From Purshia tridentata (taxonomy: Eukaryota > Streptophyta > Magnoliopsida > Rosales > Rosaceae): a DNA stretch of 42,367 nucleotides. The stretch covers positions 1 to 42,367 of the forward strand of contig QANT01006347.1 of assembly GCA_003254885.1 (NCBI GenBank), given 5' to 3'. Of this stretch, positions 1 to 11,468 are shown piece by piece. Within the stretch, counting starts at the first letter, position 1. Each line of letters opens with the position of its first letter. The notes below the pieces were generated by a model, which worked only from the letters and a program-made list of their open reading frames with translations, was not told the DNA's origin and ran no database searches. A program made the position numbers and the translations under genes.

Positions 1-1523
1 GTGGTTTGTTGAGGGCCGGTGGGTCCAGTTGGAGATTTTTGGTTAGGATGGGGATTCCCGGGGGTTTTAAGATTATTGTTTTTCAAAGTGATTTAGTGTG
101 GCTTTTGGTTTTGGAAACCGATTTTGAGAACTCAGCTATTTTTGGTTAAAGAAAAAGATTTGAACTTATTTGTCAGTTTTTGGAAACTTTGGTTCTTTCA
201 AAAAAGATTTTATTAGTTGTGGTTTGAAAAACTTAAAAATGGATTNTTAAAGAACTTAAAAGTGGATTTAAATTGCCGTATGAGTACTCAGCTACAGATA
301 AGTTCAGTAAGGTCTTTGGGACCCATCGTGACACACACATAGGCTTTGGGCCGTGTGTTGCGGTGCCTCGCCCTTTGGGGGCAGCTCTGCGTGCACGTAT
401 GACCAGATCTTTGCCCTGCCTGTACGATGCAGAATTCCGTACAGGTGTATGGCCAGTTAGCTTTGCCCTGCCTGTACGATGCAGAATTCCGTGCAGGTGT
501 ATGGCCAGTTAGATTCGCCCTGCTCGTACGATGCAGCATTCCGTACGAGTGTATGGCCAGTTTTCCAGGGTACTTAGATGATGGTTTTATTTATATTGTT
601 AGCTTACAGTTGTTCTTGAGAATTATAGATTTCAGTTCTTAATTGATATTTTGGGAACCTGACTAGTTTTATTGATTTATCAGAGTTTTCAGTTCTTGTT
701 TTATAAATTGGGACTTTGATCAGCTTTCTTGTTTTCTAAAAGAGTTTGCAAAATGGATTTCAAACGCGGGTTTTTACAAAGAGTTTTCAGTGGATTTATA
801 AAATGTTTTAAAACTAGGGGAATCTCAAGGGGTGACAGTGAAGTGTTGGGAAACTTTGAATCTAAAGGTTTAGGCGAGAATTGATTACCGGGGTTTGAGT
901 AACAAAGGTCATTTGAGATTTAAGGGTAAGTAAAAGATTTCGGAGTATCAATGGTTTTAGTTGAGGATTTAGTGTGTTCTAAAGGTTATTTGAGGATAAT
1001 GGAAAGATTAATTGAGGTAGTACAGATTTAGGACAGTGATTTGGTTTGGGTAGAGAATTGATGATTAGGTTAAGGATTATGATTTATGATTTGTGACTTG
1101 CGACTTGACTGTGCTTGAGGCATTAAGATGGTTTGTGATTGATCATATTTATTGAATTATTAATTTGAGGTTTTCAGTAGATTTCACTCATACGAGCTCT
1201 AGTGAGCTTACCGGGTTTGTGTGTAAACCCGGTGCACCTGTGGTTGGGTGCAAGGTTTGGTTTTGCAGGTGAGCAAGCTGAGGAGGCAGTGGAGAGAAGA
1301 CGAGGCAGCGGGACCAGCAGCAGTTTCAGAAAACTTATTTTACAGTTTTATTTTCGTGTAAAAGGTTTTACACTTGGTTTTATGTGAATTGTTTTGTAAA
1401 GTTATAGTGATTTCAGGAAATTATTTTATATTCATGGCTCACAATTTCAGAGAAAAAGGGCCCACAAGAAACAGTAGTCAGTTTTCGGCAGTTTTTCACG
1501 TGCCCGAGGGTCGGAGCGTGACA
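1..1523 (+). mobile_element. Partial LTR of a retrotransposon (right end), probably Ty3/gypsy-like
   Basis: No gene is visible here. The stretch ends in a GC-richer block (about 1499-1523) finishing GGTCGGAGCGTGACA, the kind of terminus common on plant gypsy-type LTRs, which end in CA. No primer-binding site follows, so this is a 3-prime LTR or a solo LTR rather than a 5-prime LTR. The left boundary lies outside the window, so no target-site duplication can be checked. The sequence is G/T-rich on this strand and carries a tandem hairpin array at 386-568. No gag or pol reading frame is present. Assignment to Ty3/gypsy is by style only. Confidence 0.6.
386..568 (+). repeat. 52-bp tandem repeat, 3.5 copies, each with a hairpin
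   Basis: Full units begin at 413, 465 and 517 with GCCCTGC and end in ATGGCCAGTT; a degenerate half unit precedes them at about 386-412. Each full unit has an 8-bp stem around an 11-nt loop: 419-426 with 438-445, 471-478 with 490-497, and 523-530 with 542-549. Unit 1 is a perfect stem, unit 2 has one G.T/U wobble, and unit 3 has two paired changes that keep the stem perfect. It lies inside the LTR. Confidence 0.9.
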
Positions 1524-2896
1524 TTTCTGAAATTTTCAAATTTGGTAAAATTGACAAGTTTATCCCTAACTTTGAATTCCCATAACTTTCAAACCATAGC
1601 TTTGATCGATGTACAGTTTACTCCTATGGGCTCGTAAATTTGAGACTTGTCCAACAAGTCCAAATTTATAATCAAAAGCCCAATAAACAAAACGTCAACT
1701 TTTGGATCGAGTCCAATTTAAAATAATAATTTATAATTTACCATAAAATCATTTATTTTTCAAATAAATACTTAAAATGTTTTTAAATAAAAACAATAAT
1801 GGAAAAATATTTAACAAATTTCCCAACTCTTAACTCACAAAGAGGTTATAGGAGTTTGCTACGACAAGAAAAAGATTCGTTATCCACCACAATAGATTCC
1901 TAATCTATATAGTTGACATGTTGACAATTTTATGCAAAATTATGCTGGAGAACAGTTAAAACTTCTTAGAAACTTTGCGTGGTATTGAATACTTATATAA
2001 TTCATGATACAATATTATAGTATAAATAAAATTGAAGTGTTATTTATATAATTATTAATTAATAAACTATTTTTTAAACAATATTTATTTCTAGCGCGCA
2101 TTATAATAATATTATATCACATAAAACATACTATATAATTTTATTTTTTTAATTTTTTTATTAATATAGTAGATAATATATTAATAAACATATAATAAAA
2201 TTTCATTCAAAAATTTCATATTTTGATAATAATTTATATCATTTTTATTTAATTTACGTCGACCCTTTATTTTCGGACTTCCCTAACAGACTCTGTTTTT
2301 TTGTTTTAGATGTTTCTTTTATTTTTTATTTTTCATATTTCGGCTTTATGAATTTTTTAACGTTTTTGTAACTTATTGATGAAAGAGGTTCTGGATGTTG
2401 TAGGGTTGGTTCTCGATCATTGATATATTGCTGGAATCCCTTGGATTATGTGAAAGGAGAATCTCTAGGGTTTTTCAGTGTTATTGCAACTGTGGCCCTC
2501 TCTGACATTTGATATTTGGTGGATATGACTGGTAGATTTGAACTTGTTTCTCTGGTTTGCTTGTTTTGGATTGTCTCTTAACACCAACATGCCCAGACGT
2601 TCGAGAATTTTGGGTTTATTTTAATTTCGTTGCCAGTTGGAACTTTGCTTTTCGTTCTGTTCGCCCAACGCCAAGTGGAGCATTGATTGAAGGAGGAAAA
2701 AGAGGGAGAGAATAATATTTTCTAACAAATTCGTGCATTAACCATTTGGTTCTGGCGGAATTGGAATTTTTAGTTATGCTGTTTGGGAAATTCGAGTGTT
2801 AGCTTGATTAGAGTGGTTTTTTTGTTTTTCCTCAATTTATTTTAAATCAAGGAGAATAGGGGGACTGGGGAATAATATAGTCTGCGGAGGGTGAGG
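1524..2896. other. AT-rich intergenic DNA and SKIP35 promoter/leader
   Basis: 1524-1700 resembles the low-complexity text often found in plant LTR elements and may be a remnant of an older insertion. 1700-2270 is very AT-rich with no coding signal. From about 2380 the composition becomes balanced, which suggests the promoter and 5-prime untranslated leader of SKIP35. A T-rich tract ending in TTTTAG near 2309 could be a leader intron acceptor, but I cannot prove it. Confidence 0.4.
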
Positions 2897-5800
2897 ATGG
2901 AAAAGGCGATGGTAACTGTTGAGGGCAATGAGGGTTGGATTGTAGTGGATGAAACTAATTCCGTAGACCACATATATATGGAAATGGAAGCTGAAGAGAG
3001 TGGAATTGATAGTCCAGGGAATGAAATTCAAGGTTTTGCATCAGACAAAGGGGAGGGAAGTAACGTGGCGTTCTCTAGAGAAGGACCCCTTGTAAGGAAA
3101 GAGTCAAGAATGTTCACTAGTTGTAGTTGCAGTGCGAAGAAACTCAAATCTCGGGTGGCTGTGATGGATTCCAACCTGGAGAAGAAGGATAAATTTGGGC
3201 AAGAGAAAAAACTCAGTAGACAAGATAGGATTGAGTTGGGCCGCTTGTTTCAAGGTGCTGTGAGTTCCCATGATTGGGAACTTGCAGAGAGTTTGATCCT
3301 GTTAGCTGATCCACAAACTCTGAATGATGCTTTGTGCATCACTCTGGATTCAATATGGTTCTTGAGCACGCAGCAAGAGCTTTTTGGGATAATGGGATTG
3401 ATTAAGAAGATCATTGCCAATGGTGCATATGACTTCACAAGAGCTGCCTTGAGGACATCATTTCTTGCTTCGTGTGTTTCTGCTTGTCAGAGCCGAACAA
3501 TGAGTCTTGCAGATACGGTCACTGTAATGGCCCAGAGGTAAGGCTTACTGTTTTCAGTCTTAAATGGAGAAATGTTTATTTAGTTTAACAAATTTTCTGA
3601 GAAGATTAATTCTAGTTTTAACAAAGTAGATGGTTCTTCTATAGGTAATGAGTAATCATCTGTCAGTATTTGGAGCCAATGAGCCATGTGTTGATATTTT
3701 TTTGGTACTGTTGTGGGATTTCAGTAAACAAACAGCCAAATTTGTTTGACTTGTTTTTCATTTCCTAGTGGGCATGATTTTGAAAAACAAACTTTTACAT
3801 GAAAAAGAGAGCGTTCAGTAATAGGCATGTAGATTGATCTAGTGTCTGAATTTTGAGTGAAAGTATGATTTTAATTGCATGGCATTTAGTACAGAATCTA
3901 AAATCATTGAAGCGCATAGTCATTTCTTTGCAAGGGAGTATATCCTTTTCTATGGTGTTCGTATATGGCTTCTTATGGGTTGCTAGTACGAGATTACAGA
4001 TGTGCAACTTATATGTTCATATGCATGCAGAATTAGTATGGATGCCTCTTAGTGTCAAATTATGAAGGAAGCTTTTTTTTTTTTGCATCTATTTGAGAAA
4101 GTAGTTTTGAATTTTTTTTCACCTTTTGCATTTGTTGTGCAGGATTGGTTCAAAGACGCTTAGAAAAAGGAAAGAAAACCTTTCATTTTTATAACAATTA
4201 ATATTGTCTGTGTGTTTGCATGCATACGTGTTTTCCATCCCAGTTCATATGATTCCAGAAAATCTGTACCTGAACATACATATAGAAAACCTAGGTATTG
4301 TGCCAACAAATTAGAATTAGCCCTTTGGTAACCCCAGTGGTCAAATATAGAATTAGAAAACCTTTGAATTGGATTTTCCCCTTCTTTTATTTGCTTGTTT
4401 GCAGTACAATAGTGTGGAATTGTTTATTGTGTGCTGAGCACCATGCTTGCCTTTCTTCTTTTTTCTTTTCCTCCCAATTCTGGAATTCTTGTGCCACTTT
4501 GCTTAATTTTGCCTTTTTTTTGGGATAGGTTGCATGAGCGTCTCCAGGAATGCAATGGAGATGAGGTCTTGAAGGCAGAAGCTGGTGCTAAGGTTCAAAA
4601 GTTTACTGAATGGGCTCTGAAATGTATAGGCTTCCATTCTCGTTGTCAGGATAATAAGGATAGAGTTAACAACAGCTCATGTGTTGAGATCCAACTCCAG
4701 TTATCTGCATTTAAGACGTTCCTAGATCTTGCTGGTAACCAGCTTACTGGAAAGGACTTCACAGAGGCCTTTGATGCTGCTTGCTTTCCCCTAACTCTCT
4801 TCTCTAGTTCATTTGATCCTGGCTGGGCATCTGGGATATCGGCAACTGCAATTCAAGGTTTGCTGGGTATGTTGGTGGAGGGGGGTGCAGACAATGTTAA
4901 TCAGTGTTTCCTAGAAGCCTCTCGTTTTGGGAGTACAGAACTTGTGCGCATTTTGTTGCAGGTGATATTAGTATTACATTTAGACATCATGATAATATTA
5001 GCTTTTGGAAATTAATCCCTTTGTATGTTAGCAACCATAGGTGTTATTAATCCCTTTGTCTTGCCCAGTCTTGTGACAAGAGCTAGGACTTGGCATTTCT
5101 TAAGAAAGGAGAATCAGAAAGTAGGTTAGCTAAGGATATTTGGTAACCTTCCACCTGAACACACGCTCAGATTCTTTTTTTTATCCATCACTATATATGG
5201 GTAAATATTGTTCCTACTGAAATGGTTTCTTTAAAATAGTCCAAACTCCTAAAGATGGTAGTCTTTACATCTCCGAGATTTAAGATCCTCAACCAATTTC
5301 CAAATAACCATTATGTAAGTTCTTTCTTCATTGTTTGGAATTACATGGTTCTGGAAATTTAAGTACTTCCTCTCTTTGTTTGTAGATTACTAAAGGGTTT
5401 CTAGTTTTAGTTGTCATTCATCTGAAAGATAGATGTGTCATGGGTGCTTGTTGATGTATCAAATTTCTTAGTGTAATATAATCAATCCTCAGTCATTTTT
5501 CTAATCCTTAATTAGAATGAGGCCGAATCGTAATAAAAAGTATTTGGAATGAGAATGAAGTTGATTCCTATTAATCTTTATAAAAAAAATTTAAGCATAC
5601 TTGATTGATTTGCTTATGTATCAAATCTAGGAGAATTACATCATCAGAAAAAATAATTTAGTAGACTTTCAATAAGATTTTAGCCCAAGATTTGCTTTTA
5701 TGATATATGGTTTGTCAGGCATCTTTAGTTCTCATTTTTTGTTTGCCATTTGGGTTTTGCATTGGTAGATTGCCCAAAGGAACAGTCTGGATGTTGATGT

Positions 5801-6575
5801 TGACCTGGCGCTGGGTTTTGCTTCTCACTACTGCAAGATTGGTACTATGGAATGTCTCGTGGAAGAGGGTAATGCCATAGCTTTCTTGGGCCCTTTGATG
5901 AGAGCTGCTGAGAGGGGCTGTATGCAGGTCGTTGAGTGGTTTGTGAACAGAGGTTGTCGAGACATGGAGCTCTGCCTTGCTCTCACAGCTGCAACTTCTA
6001 GCAGCCAAGTTGATGTTGCTGGCTATCTCCTTCCTCATGTTCCTCATCATGTCCTTGCAGCACTAAGTATTGAAATTCTGAAGGCTGCTGGTGAACGAAG
6101 TGGTGGTTCTCTTGATGGTGTTGCATTTCTTCTCCATTCTGACTTCTTAGGGGATCCAGCAGCAACTTATGCTGTTGCAGACAGTATTTCTCAGTCTGAC
6201 GATGAGGGTGTAGCTCCTGAGCTAAGGGCTTTTCTTCGGGAGCACTGGTCCGAGGAGGCTTTCTTGGATGGAGTAAGGCAAGGACAAGAATATTACATGA
6301 ACCTTGTGAGGATTTTAAAGTGGGGTGGATCTCCTATCTGCTTAAGAGATCTTCCAGCCCCTCTGAGGGTAACAATTGCTTACCTGCCACTGTATAGGGA
6401 GTGTGTCAAGGCAGGGGGCTGTTTGTTGTCACAAAGGCTGAGAGGGCAGCTTGTTGAAGCTGTGAGAAGGCTTGGTGGTGGGGTCTTAGAAGGGGTGAAC
6501 CGGTGCAGAGAGCTCTTGGCTATTCTGGAGCACCATCTTCCTCCATTTTTCCTTCAACCGCCCAGCATTGCGTAG
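2897..6575 (+). CDS. SKIP35: SKIP35, ankyrin-type SKP1-interacting protein
   Basis: Three exons join in phase: 2897-3537, 4529-4961 and 5769-6575 (1881 nt, 626 aa). The first true ATG is at 2897; the in-frame codon at 2891 is GTG and was not used. Introns have GT-AG ends (GTAAGG, GTGATA donors), and the exon 1/2 join rebuilds the MAQR-LHERLQECNG stretch. The product has a short acidic N-terminus, a Cys-rich CSCS patch near residue 76 and long helical, degenerate ankyrin-like repeats, clearest in exon 3 (LMRAAERGCMQVVEWFV). By family knowledge SKIP35 binds SKP1/ASK proteins of SCF ubiquitin ligases, although it has no F-box; its substrate role is unknown. The length fits the family at about 600 aa. 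The neighbour downstream is a convergent ARGOS gene, as in Arabidopsis. Identification is from recognised sequence, not a search. Confidence 0.9.
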
Positions 6576-7422
6576 CAAGATTTTACTTGTTTTAGATTTT
6601 CTCATCCTTTTTTTTTTATTCACTATTCGGTATATGTAATGGATAGTAACAACATTTTAGCTGGGGGTCAAGGTGACGAAGCTTTAAGGTTGTCAATTTT
6701 CTACCCATCATGTGGTTGCCTTGTAATTTAGGTTGCTGCACTTCTACTGTTGTACTTTTACATGACACATTATAATATTCTGGATGTGCATGCTAATTTA
6801 TCTTCCAAGACAAATAGCAGCCAACTGTTGTTGAAAGAGTTGAAATATGGGTTTGATATCTAACATCCGTTTACATTGGACTTTTTTTTCAATTTTCTAC
6901 TCCTCGTGTGGGGGTCTTGTTTTTTCTTTTCCTGTTGTCCATTGGATGTAGAAAACTAATTTGTCATATGCAATTTCGAAGAAGGGAGGTCCCGAGTTCA
7001 GATGGAATGTTGCTAACCAATGAGCAATGTGGTCAAAAGTAATGATGTTCCACATATTTGATCCATCCCACCGCGGCCTTTGTGATTTTTGAAAAATTTT
7101 TTTGTAAAAGCATATATAAATTACTAGTCTCTTGTCACATGCGTTGTGCGTGACAATTGATCTTATTAAAAATTTAATTAAAATTTTTAATAATTTATGT
7201 ATCTTAAAATAATAGTAGTGGAAAAGTGAGTTGCTAAAATAAGGGTGTAATTTTTTTATTTTTTATTTTTTAATTCTAATTATTCTATTTTACTTTTTAT
7301 CTTTTGTTAATAAATAATATTATCAATACATATTTTTTAAATTGGAGTATTTTTGAAAATTACAAATTTAACTATTCTACTACGTTTCTGATTTTATATA
7401 TATAAATAATACCAAAACAAAC
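6576..7422. other. SKIP35 3-prime UTR and AT-rich intergenic DNA
   Basis: 6576 to roughly 6800 is probably the SKIP35 3-prime UTR. From about 7080 the DNA is AT-rich, with a short piece TTGTCACATGCGTTGTGCGTG at 7132-7152 that resembles the ends of plant MITE-type repeats; no matching partner end was found nearby. No coding signal is present. Confidence 0.4.
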
Positions 7423-8950
7423 GGCCCTAAGTGTAATTTAGTATCTTAAGTATATCCCGTATTATAAGTTGGTTAAATTTTCTACGATTACCTCATCTTC
7501 ATTTTTTTTACAATATATACTTTTGTTAGATTCTTTATAAAAAAGACAGTTAAGTAATGATCTAGCGTTGACATAGCACATTACTGGCATAATAATTTCT
7601 TAAAAGTAACCACATGATAAATAAATAATAAATTATTAAAAAAATCACTTTTTTCTTTCTTCTCCTTCTTTTCTGCAACTCTCTCCTCTTGTTTTTTTGT
7701 TCTTTTGCTTCTTCTTTTTTTGTCTTCCTCTTCCTTTATTTTTTTTCCGGTTTCTTCTTTCTTATCCTTCTTCGTGTCTCCAAAGATAATTTCACAACTC
7801 AAAAGAGAAGTGGAGGTGGGTTACCAACTAGTACCGCCACTGCCACATCAGCCAATGGCCAAGTAGCTGCACTCGGCAGTCGTGCCTTGCCACTTGGCCG
7901 CCAAATCCAGAAGACCTTCAACAACATCAAAATCACTAAGGCTGGCTTTTATTTTACCCACATCGAAAGAAACCGAGCATCGAACCGATCAATTCGGTTT
8001 TGTTTTTGAAATATCAGTTTCAGTATTGAAATCGAACCTAACAGACCAAAGCAGGTTTTAGAACCGTTCTTGATACCCCAAACCATCGGTATATCGAAAC
8101 CGACCGAGCTTAATCGATCGATAACCAATGTTCGACAATTCAGCTTCGGTTCTGAACCTGCCCATTACCACCACGTCGGTTGGTAGTCAGTTTGGGCATG
8201 TCGATTCGGTTACCAAACCCAACCCTAAAAATCACCATCCTCTACAGCTTCATTAACATCCTCGTCCTACGTGGCACCATCAGAGTAGGCAACCTCGGCA
8301 GCTCCGAGGCCGACGTCATCAACCAAAACCTCATCGAAGAATCCAACCGGATCCTCGCCGAGATCTGATCCAACAGCGACCCCAACGACCCAGATGACTT
8401 GACCCGGACCAAGATCAACCCCGACATCACATACATTCTCAAACGAACCCTTAGTTCCCAAACTTGGTGAACGGTAAGGCTCATGTTTTGCTCGTCAAAG
8501 GTCTTTGGATTCGCTTGATGCTTAGGCTCCGATAGGTCGCAAGGGTCCGATAAGAAAGGAGGCTACGAAGATTTTGACGGCGAATTTGAAGGGAAGGCTA
8601 GCATTTGAGGCTGATGAGTAGTCAACATTGATATACTTGTTGCTTTTGCAGAAGGATTAGTGGATGGATAAGGTGTATGTTGAAAATTCGTATTATTTGC
8701 ACGGCTATTAGGCTGCATTATTTGGTTTGCAAACACGAAGAAGGAGAAGAAAGAAGAAAGAGAAAAACAAAGAAAAAAATAAAAGAGGCGCTATGTCAAT
8801 GTTAGGGTATTACTTAATGACATTTTTTAAGAAGGATCTAATGGAAGTATGTATTTGCCAATTAATAAAGATGGTGTATGTGATCGTTGAATGTTGAACT
8901 GGAAATACCAGCTTGTAATACAATGTATATTTGAGATACTTAGTTTGCCC
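7423..8950. mobile_element. Decayed non-autonomous TIR transposon, Mutator-like style
   Basis: The two ends are diverged inverted repeats. 7423-7780 reads in parallel with the reverse complement of about 8720-8950. Matched landmarks in order are TTTAGTATCTTAAGTATA against CTAAGTATCTCAAATATA, GTATTATAAGTTGGT against GTATTACAAGCTGGT, ACGATTAC against ACGATCAC, TTAGATTCTTTATAAAAAA against TTAGATCCTTCTTAAAAAA, and TTGACATAGC in both. The inner end of each arm is a pyrimidine-rich tract that is purine-rich on the other side. The left arm has an extra AT-rich insertion of about 60 bp. The long arms of 230-360 bp suggest a Mutator-like element. No convincing 9-bp target duplication was seen. The interior lacks a transposase. 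Confidence 0.6.
8180..8510 (+). pseudogene. Unidentified gene-like fragment inside the TIR element
   Basis: The stretch is markedly GC-richer than its surroundings, with many third-position Cs in the plus frame. From 8180 an open stretch of 62 codons includes GSSEADVINQNLIEESN, then a TGA at 8366-8368, then 33 more open codons in the same frame including RTKINPDITYILKRTLSS, before another stop. There is no proper start. I do not recognise the family. The position between inverted repeats suggests a captured and decayed exon, but host origin is unproven. Minus-strand frames are also open here because of the composition. Confidence 0.4.
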
Positions 8951-9773
8951 TAACATTAAGAAAATGGTAATTGAATGGGTTCTCCGTTATTAAAACATTG
9001 TAATTTTCACTTGCTCACATGCAATGCCGTCTTTGCTCTTTATAGTGTACAGAACTTTCAAAATATCACCCATCAGGGCCATCTCAAGAATGAAGACCAT
9101 ATGAAAAATGTTTTGGCAGGCTATTTCTGGAAAGTCTACTCTCCAAGCCCTCCACCAGTCTCCATCTGAGCTTATTATATAATATTTATTCAATGTCAAC
9201 AAAGAAAACTCACCCCAATCAATCATGATCTATTTACCATAGAAAATGGAAAATGGATTCATCCAAGATAGAAACGCAGGCAGCTGAATGCTGATAATCT
9301 TTGATTCATCTGCTATTATTTCTCACTTATAACATTCTTCACTTTACTCTTGTAGATTATTTATCAAATATCGAACTTTACTATCCCTTGAGCTTTCCTC
9401 AGGATTCAGGAATGCAGCAATGCTGTTTCTCCTTATCAGTGAGAGAGTGAGTCAGTTTTCTAATAACAAAACTACAGCCGACATTTGGTAGAAATTGGTT
9501 GTGTCTTAAACAGAAAGGCCCAACCATTATAAGTATAACCTTCTCATAGAACACATAAGTTTATAGGGCTGGTCAATGGGTGGTTGTTGCCAAATCACCC
9601 AAGGCAAAGACAAAGGCAAATGCAAATGGCAAGTGATTCGTGAATGGTTAAGCAAGCAATAAATAAACGACGTGTTTTTCTTGTATTGAACATTTGGTGA
9701 ATTACAAAAATTGTATGATGAAAGAAAGAGGTGCATATTTGAATTCTAAACACCATTTACTGTACTTACACAG
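8951..9773. other. Intergenic DNA and ARGOS 3-prime region
   Basis: No coding signal. The part next to 9774 is presumably the 3-prime UTR of the minus-strand ARGOS gene. SKIP35 and ARGOS converge on the interval 6576-9773, which also contains the TIR element. Confidence 0.4.
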
Positions 9774-10250
9774 TTACACGTATGTATAAGTTAAATCCCT
9801 CACATTAGAAGGCATGAAAGCCAAGATCATAAGCAGTGCCAGAATGCCAATGGGAAGCAACAGCAGCATGAAAGGTGGGGGAGGCAGTGGTGGAAGTATC
9901 AAAGGAAGGATCAGCAGAGTCGCTGTGAGGCATACAAGCAAAAGTAATGACTCTAGGCTAAAGTAGCTCACCGGCAGCAGTCTTCTCCCACTCCCTCTAC
10001 CTTGTGATAGTGTTCGATGGTATTCCATTGTTGTCTTTCTTTGTCTTTGTAGATGTTGTTGATGTTGCTGATGCTGCTGATAATGTTGATGATGAAGATA
10101 CTCTGCTTTCTCTCCTTCATTAACTACAACAGGTGCTCCAGAAACCTTTCTTGTTTTAGCATCCATAGTGCAACTTGAACAATATTGATCTTGCAAATCA
10201 ATAAAACCCTTTGACAGCCTTAACTTTGCTTCAGGAACTTCAAAATTCAT
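9774..10250 (-). CDS. ARGOS: ARGOS/ARL-type organ size regulator (OSR family)
   Basis: Single coding exon, 158 aa, from an ATG at 10250. The C-terminal half is the diagnostic OSR module: YFSLESLLLLVCL, a first hydrophobic helix, the conserved PPLPPPP turn, a second hydrophobic helix and AFMPS (about residues 97-148). This predicts a small two-helix membrane protein. By family knowledge ARGOS proteins sit in endomembranes (ER and others), promote organ growth and dampen ethylene signalling. The N-terminal half is poorly conserved and contains a His/Gln-rich tract (residues about 53-68) encoded by imperfect CAT/CAA/CAG runs, longer than I remember in Arabidopsis ARGOS. It lies next to SKIP35, supporting orthology to the ARGOS/ARL pair; the sequence does not separate ARGOS from ARL. 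Confidence 0.93.
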   Translation of the reverse strand: MNFEVPEAKLRLSKGFIDLQDQYCSSCTMDAKTRKVSGAPVVVNEGEKAEYLHHQHYQQHQQHQQHLQRQRKTTMEYHRTLSQGRGSGRRLLPVSYFSLESLLLLVCLTATLLILPLILPPLPPPPFMLLLLPIGILALLMILAFMPSNVRDLTYTYV

Positions 10251-11150
10251 TTATTTACGTGTTGGTCCCCCACCCAAATCACAGCACCCAATTACTGAAG
10301 TGAACCAACCCAAAATTCTTATCTTCAACACCAAATTTCTCTGTGGAACTCAAAATCTCAAACCCAAAAACAATGCCGGCCGGTTTTATAAAATCTAAGA
10401 CAACTATAACAAGCAATGCAGCCCACATAAGTCACAAAATCTGCAAATACTGCTTGCTTGTACCCACCCTCTTGATACTTGATGCCTCTGGGATCTCAAC
10501 TTCCAAAAAAGAAACGTGAAACAGATTCAAACCCAAATCGCAACAAAAACGTGATTAGTCCTTGATCAAGTCTTCAGTGCACGAACCATGACACATCGTC
10601 CCCAATAATCCAACTAGATACAAAAAACGAAAGATAACATTAATATTAAACAATAACATTCATTAACAACAAAGATATCAATTTTACAGCTGATCTGCAA
10701 TCCTATCCTTCAATTTCTTTCTTACTCGTAACTACATATGCACACATTCAAAATAGCAAGCATAAAACAAATTGCAAATCGCAATATATTCCTTTAAAAC
10801 TTTTGCCTTTTCCTCTCAAACCCAACAAAATATCGAATTCAATAGAGAGAAAAGAAAGATACCCTGAAGTTTATGAAACAAATTTCATAAATCAGCAATA
10901 GAAAAGCTAAGAAGAAAGCGAACGGGTGGAAATCAATTTGAAGAGAAGAGTTAAGGACAAAGGGTGATTGATACCTGTGAAGCTTTATTCTTTGATTGTA
11001 GTGGTCTTGGTATGAAAATTTCCCAATGAGGCAGCAAGAAAAAGAGGCCCCCTTGTGCGCTTTTTGCATCTCAGGCTCTTCCAATCTTTGAACCCAAAAC
11101 TCCTTCACAGAGTCAAAGGTGCTCTGTATTTAGAATAAATTCTTGATAAT
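10251..11150 (-). other. Probable ARGOS 5-prime leader with an intron
   Basis: On the minus strand CACAG|GTATCA at 10975/10974 could be a donor and CACTTCAG|TAATT at 10295/10294 an acceptor, giving a leader intron of about 680 nt. The proposed first leader exon holds an upstream ATG at 11069. No other gene is visible. These sites are chosen by eye and need transcript data. Confidence 0.4.
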
Positions 11151-11468
11151 CATGGACTAGAATGAAAAAAGGGAGAAATGAGTTGTATGCACATAAGTCC
11201 TGAAAGGGGTTGTGGAGATAATGAAGGAATGAGGAAGGTGAGAAGGGAGAGCAACTGTTTAAGGAATGGAATGATTTTGATGGGTTTTGGGTTGTTGCAC
11301 TGTATTTGAAATTGTATTATTACTTCCCTTATTATTATGTAGAGAGAGAAAGAAAGAGCAGAAAAAAGGTTTGGTTCAGTGAATTCTACATTCAAGTGGG
11401 GTTTGCTGACATGCAAGTTGCTGGTTTTAGAAAATCAGGGCTGTGTTCCCCAGGTTCTTCACCCCTGG

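Noticed and set aside
386..568. Regular repeats resembling a CRISPR array
   Set aside because: The units are contiguous 52-bp tandem copies without unique spacers, in a plant LTR.
1..1523. Autonomous retrotransposon with gag/pol
   Set aside because: No frame longer than about 90 codons and no protease, reverse transcriptase or integrase motif is present.
4431..4528. Upstream extension of SKIP35 exon 2 as an independent start
   Set aside because: The extension is T-rich intron sequence; the acceptor at 4527-4528 joins exon 1 in phase and gives the expected protein.
8267..8484. Minus-strand open frames in the GC-rich fragment
   Set aside because: They overlap a better plus-strand frame and sit inside a transposon-like element; no family resemblance either way.
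10839..11108. 89-codon minus-strand frame as a separate gene
   Set aside because: It begins with GTG rather than ATG, lies in the probable ARGOS leader and crosses a likely splice donor; kept only as a possible upstream ORF.
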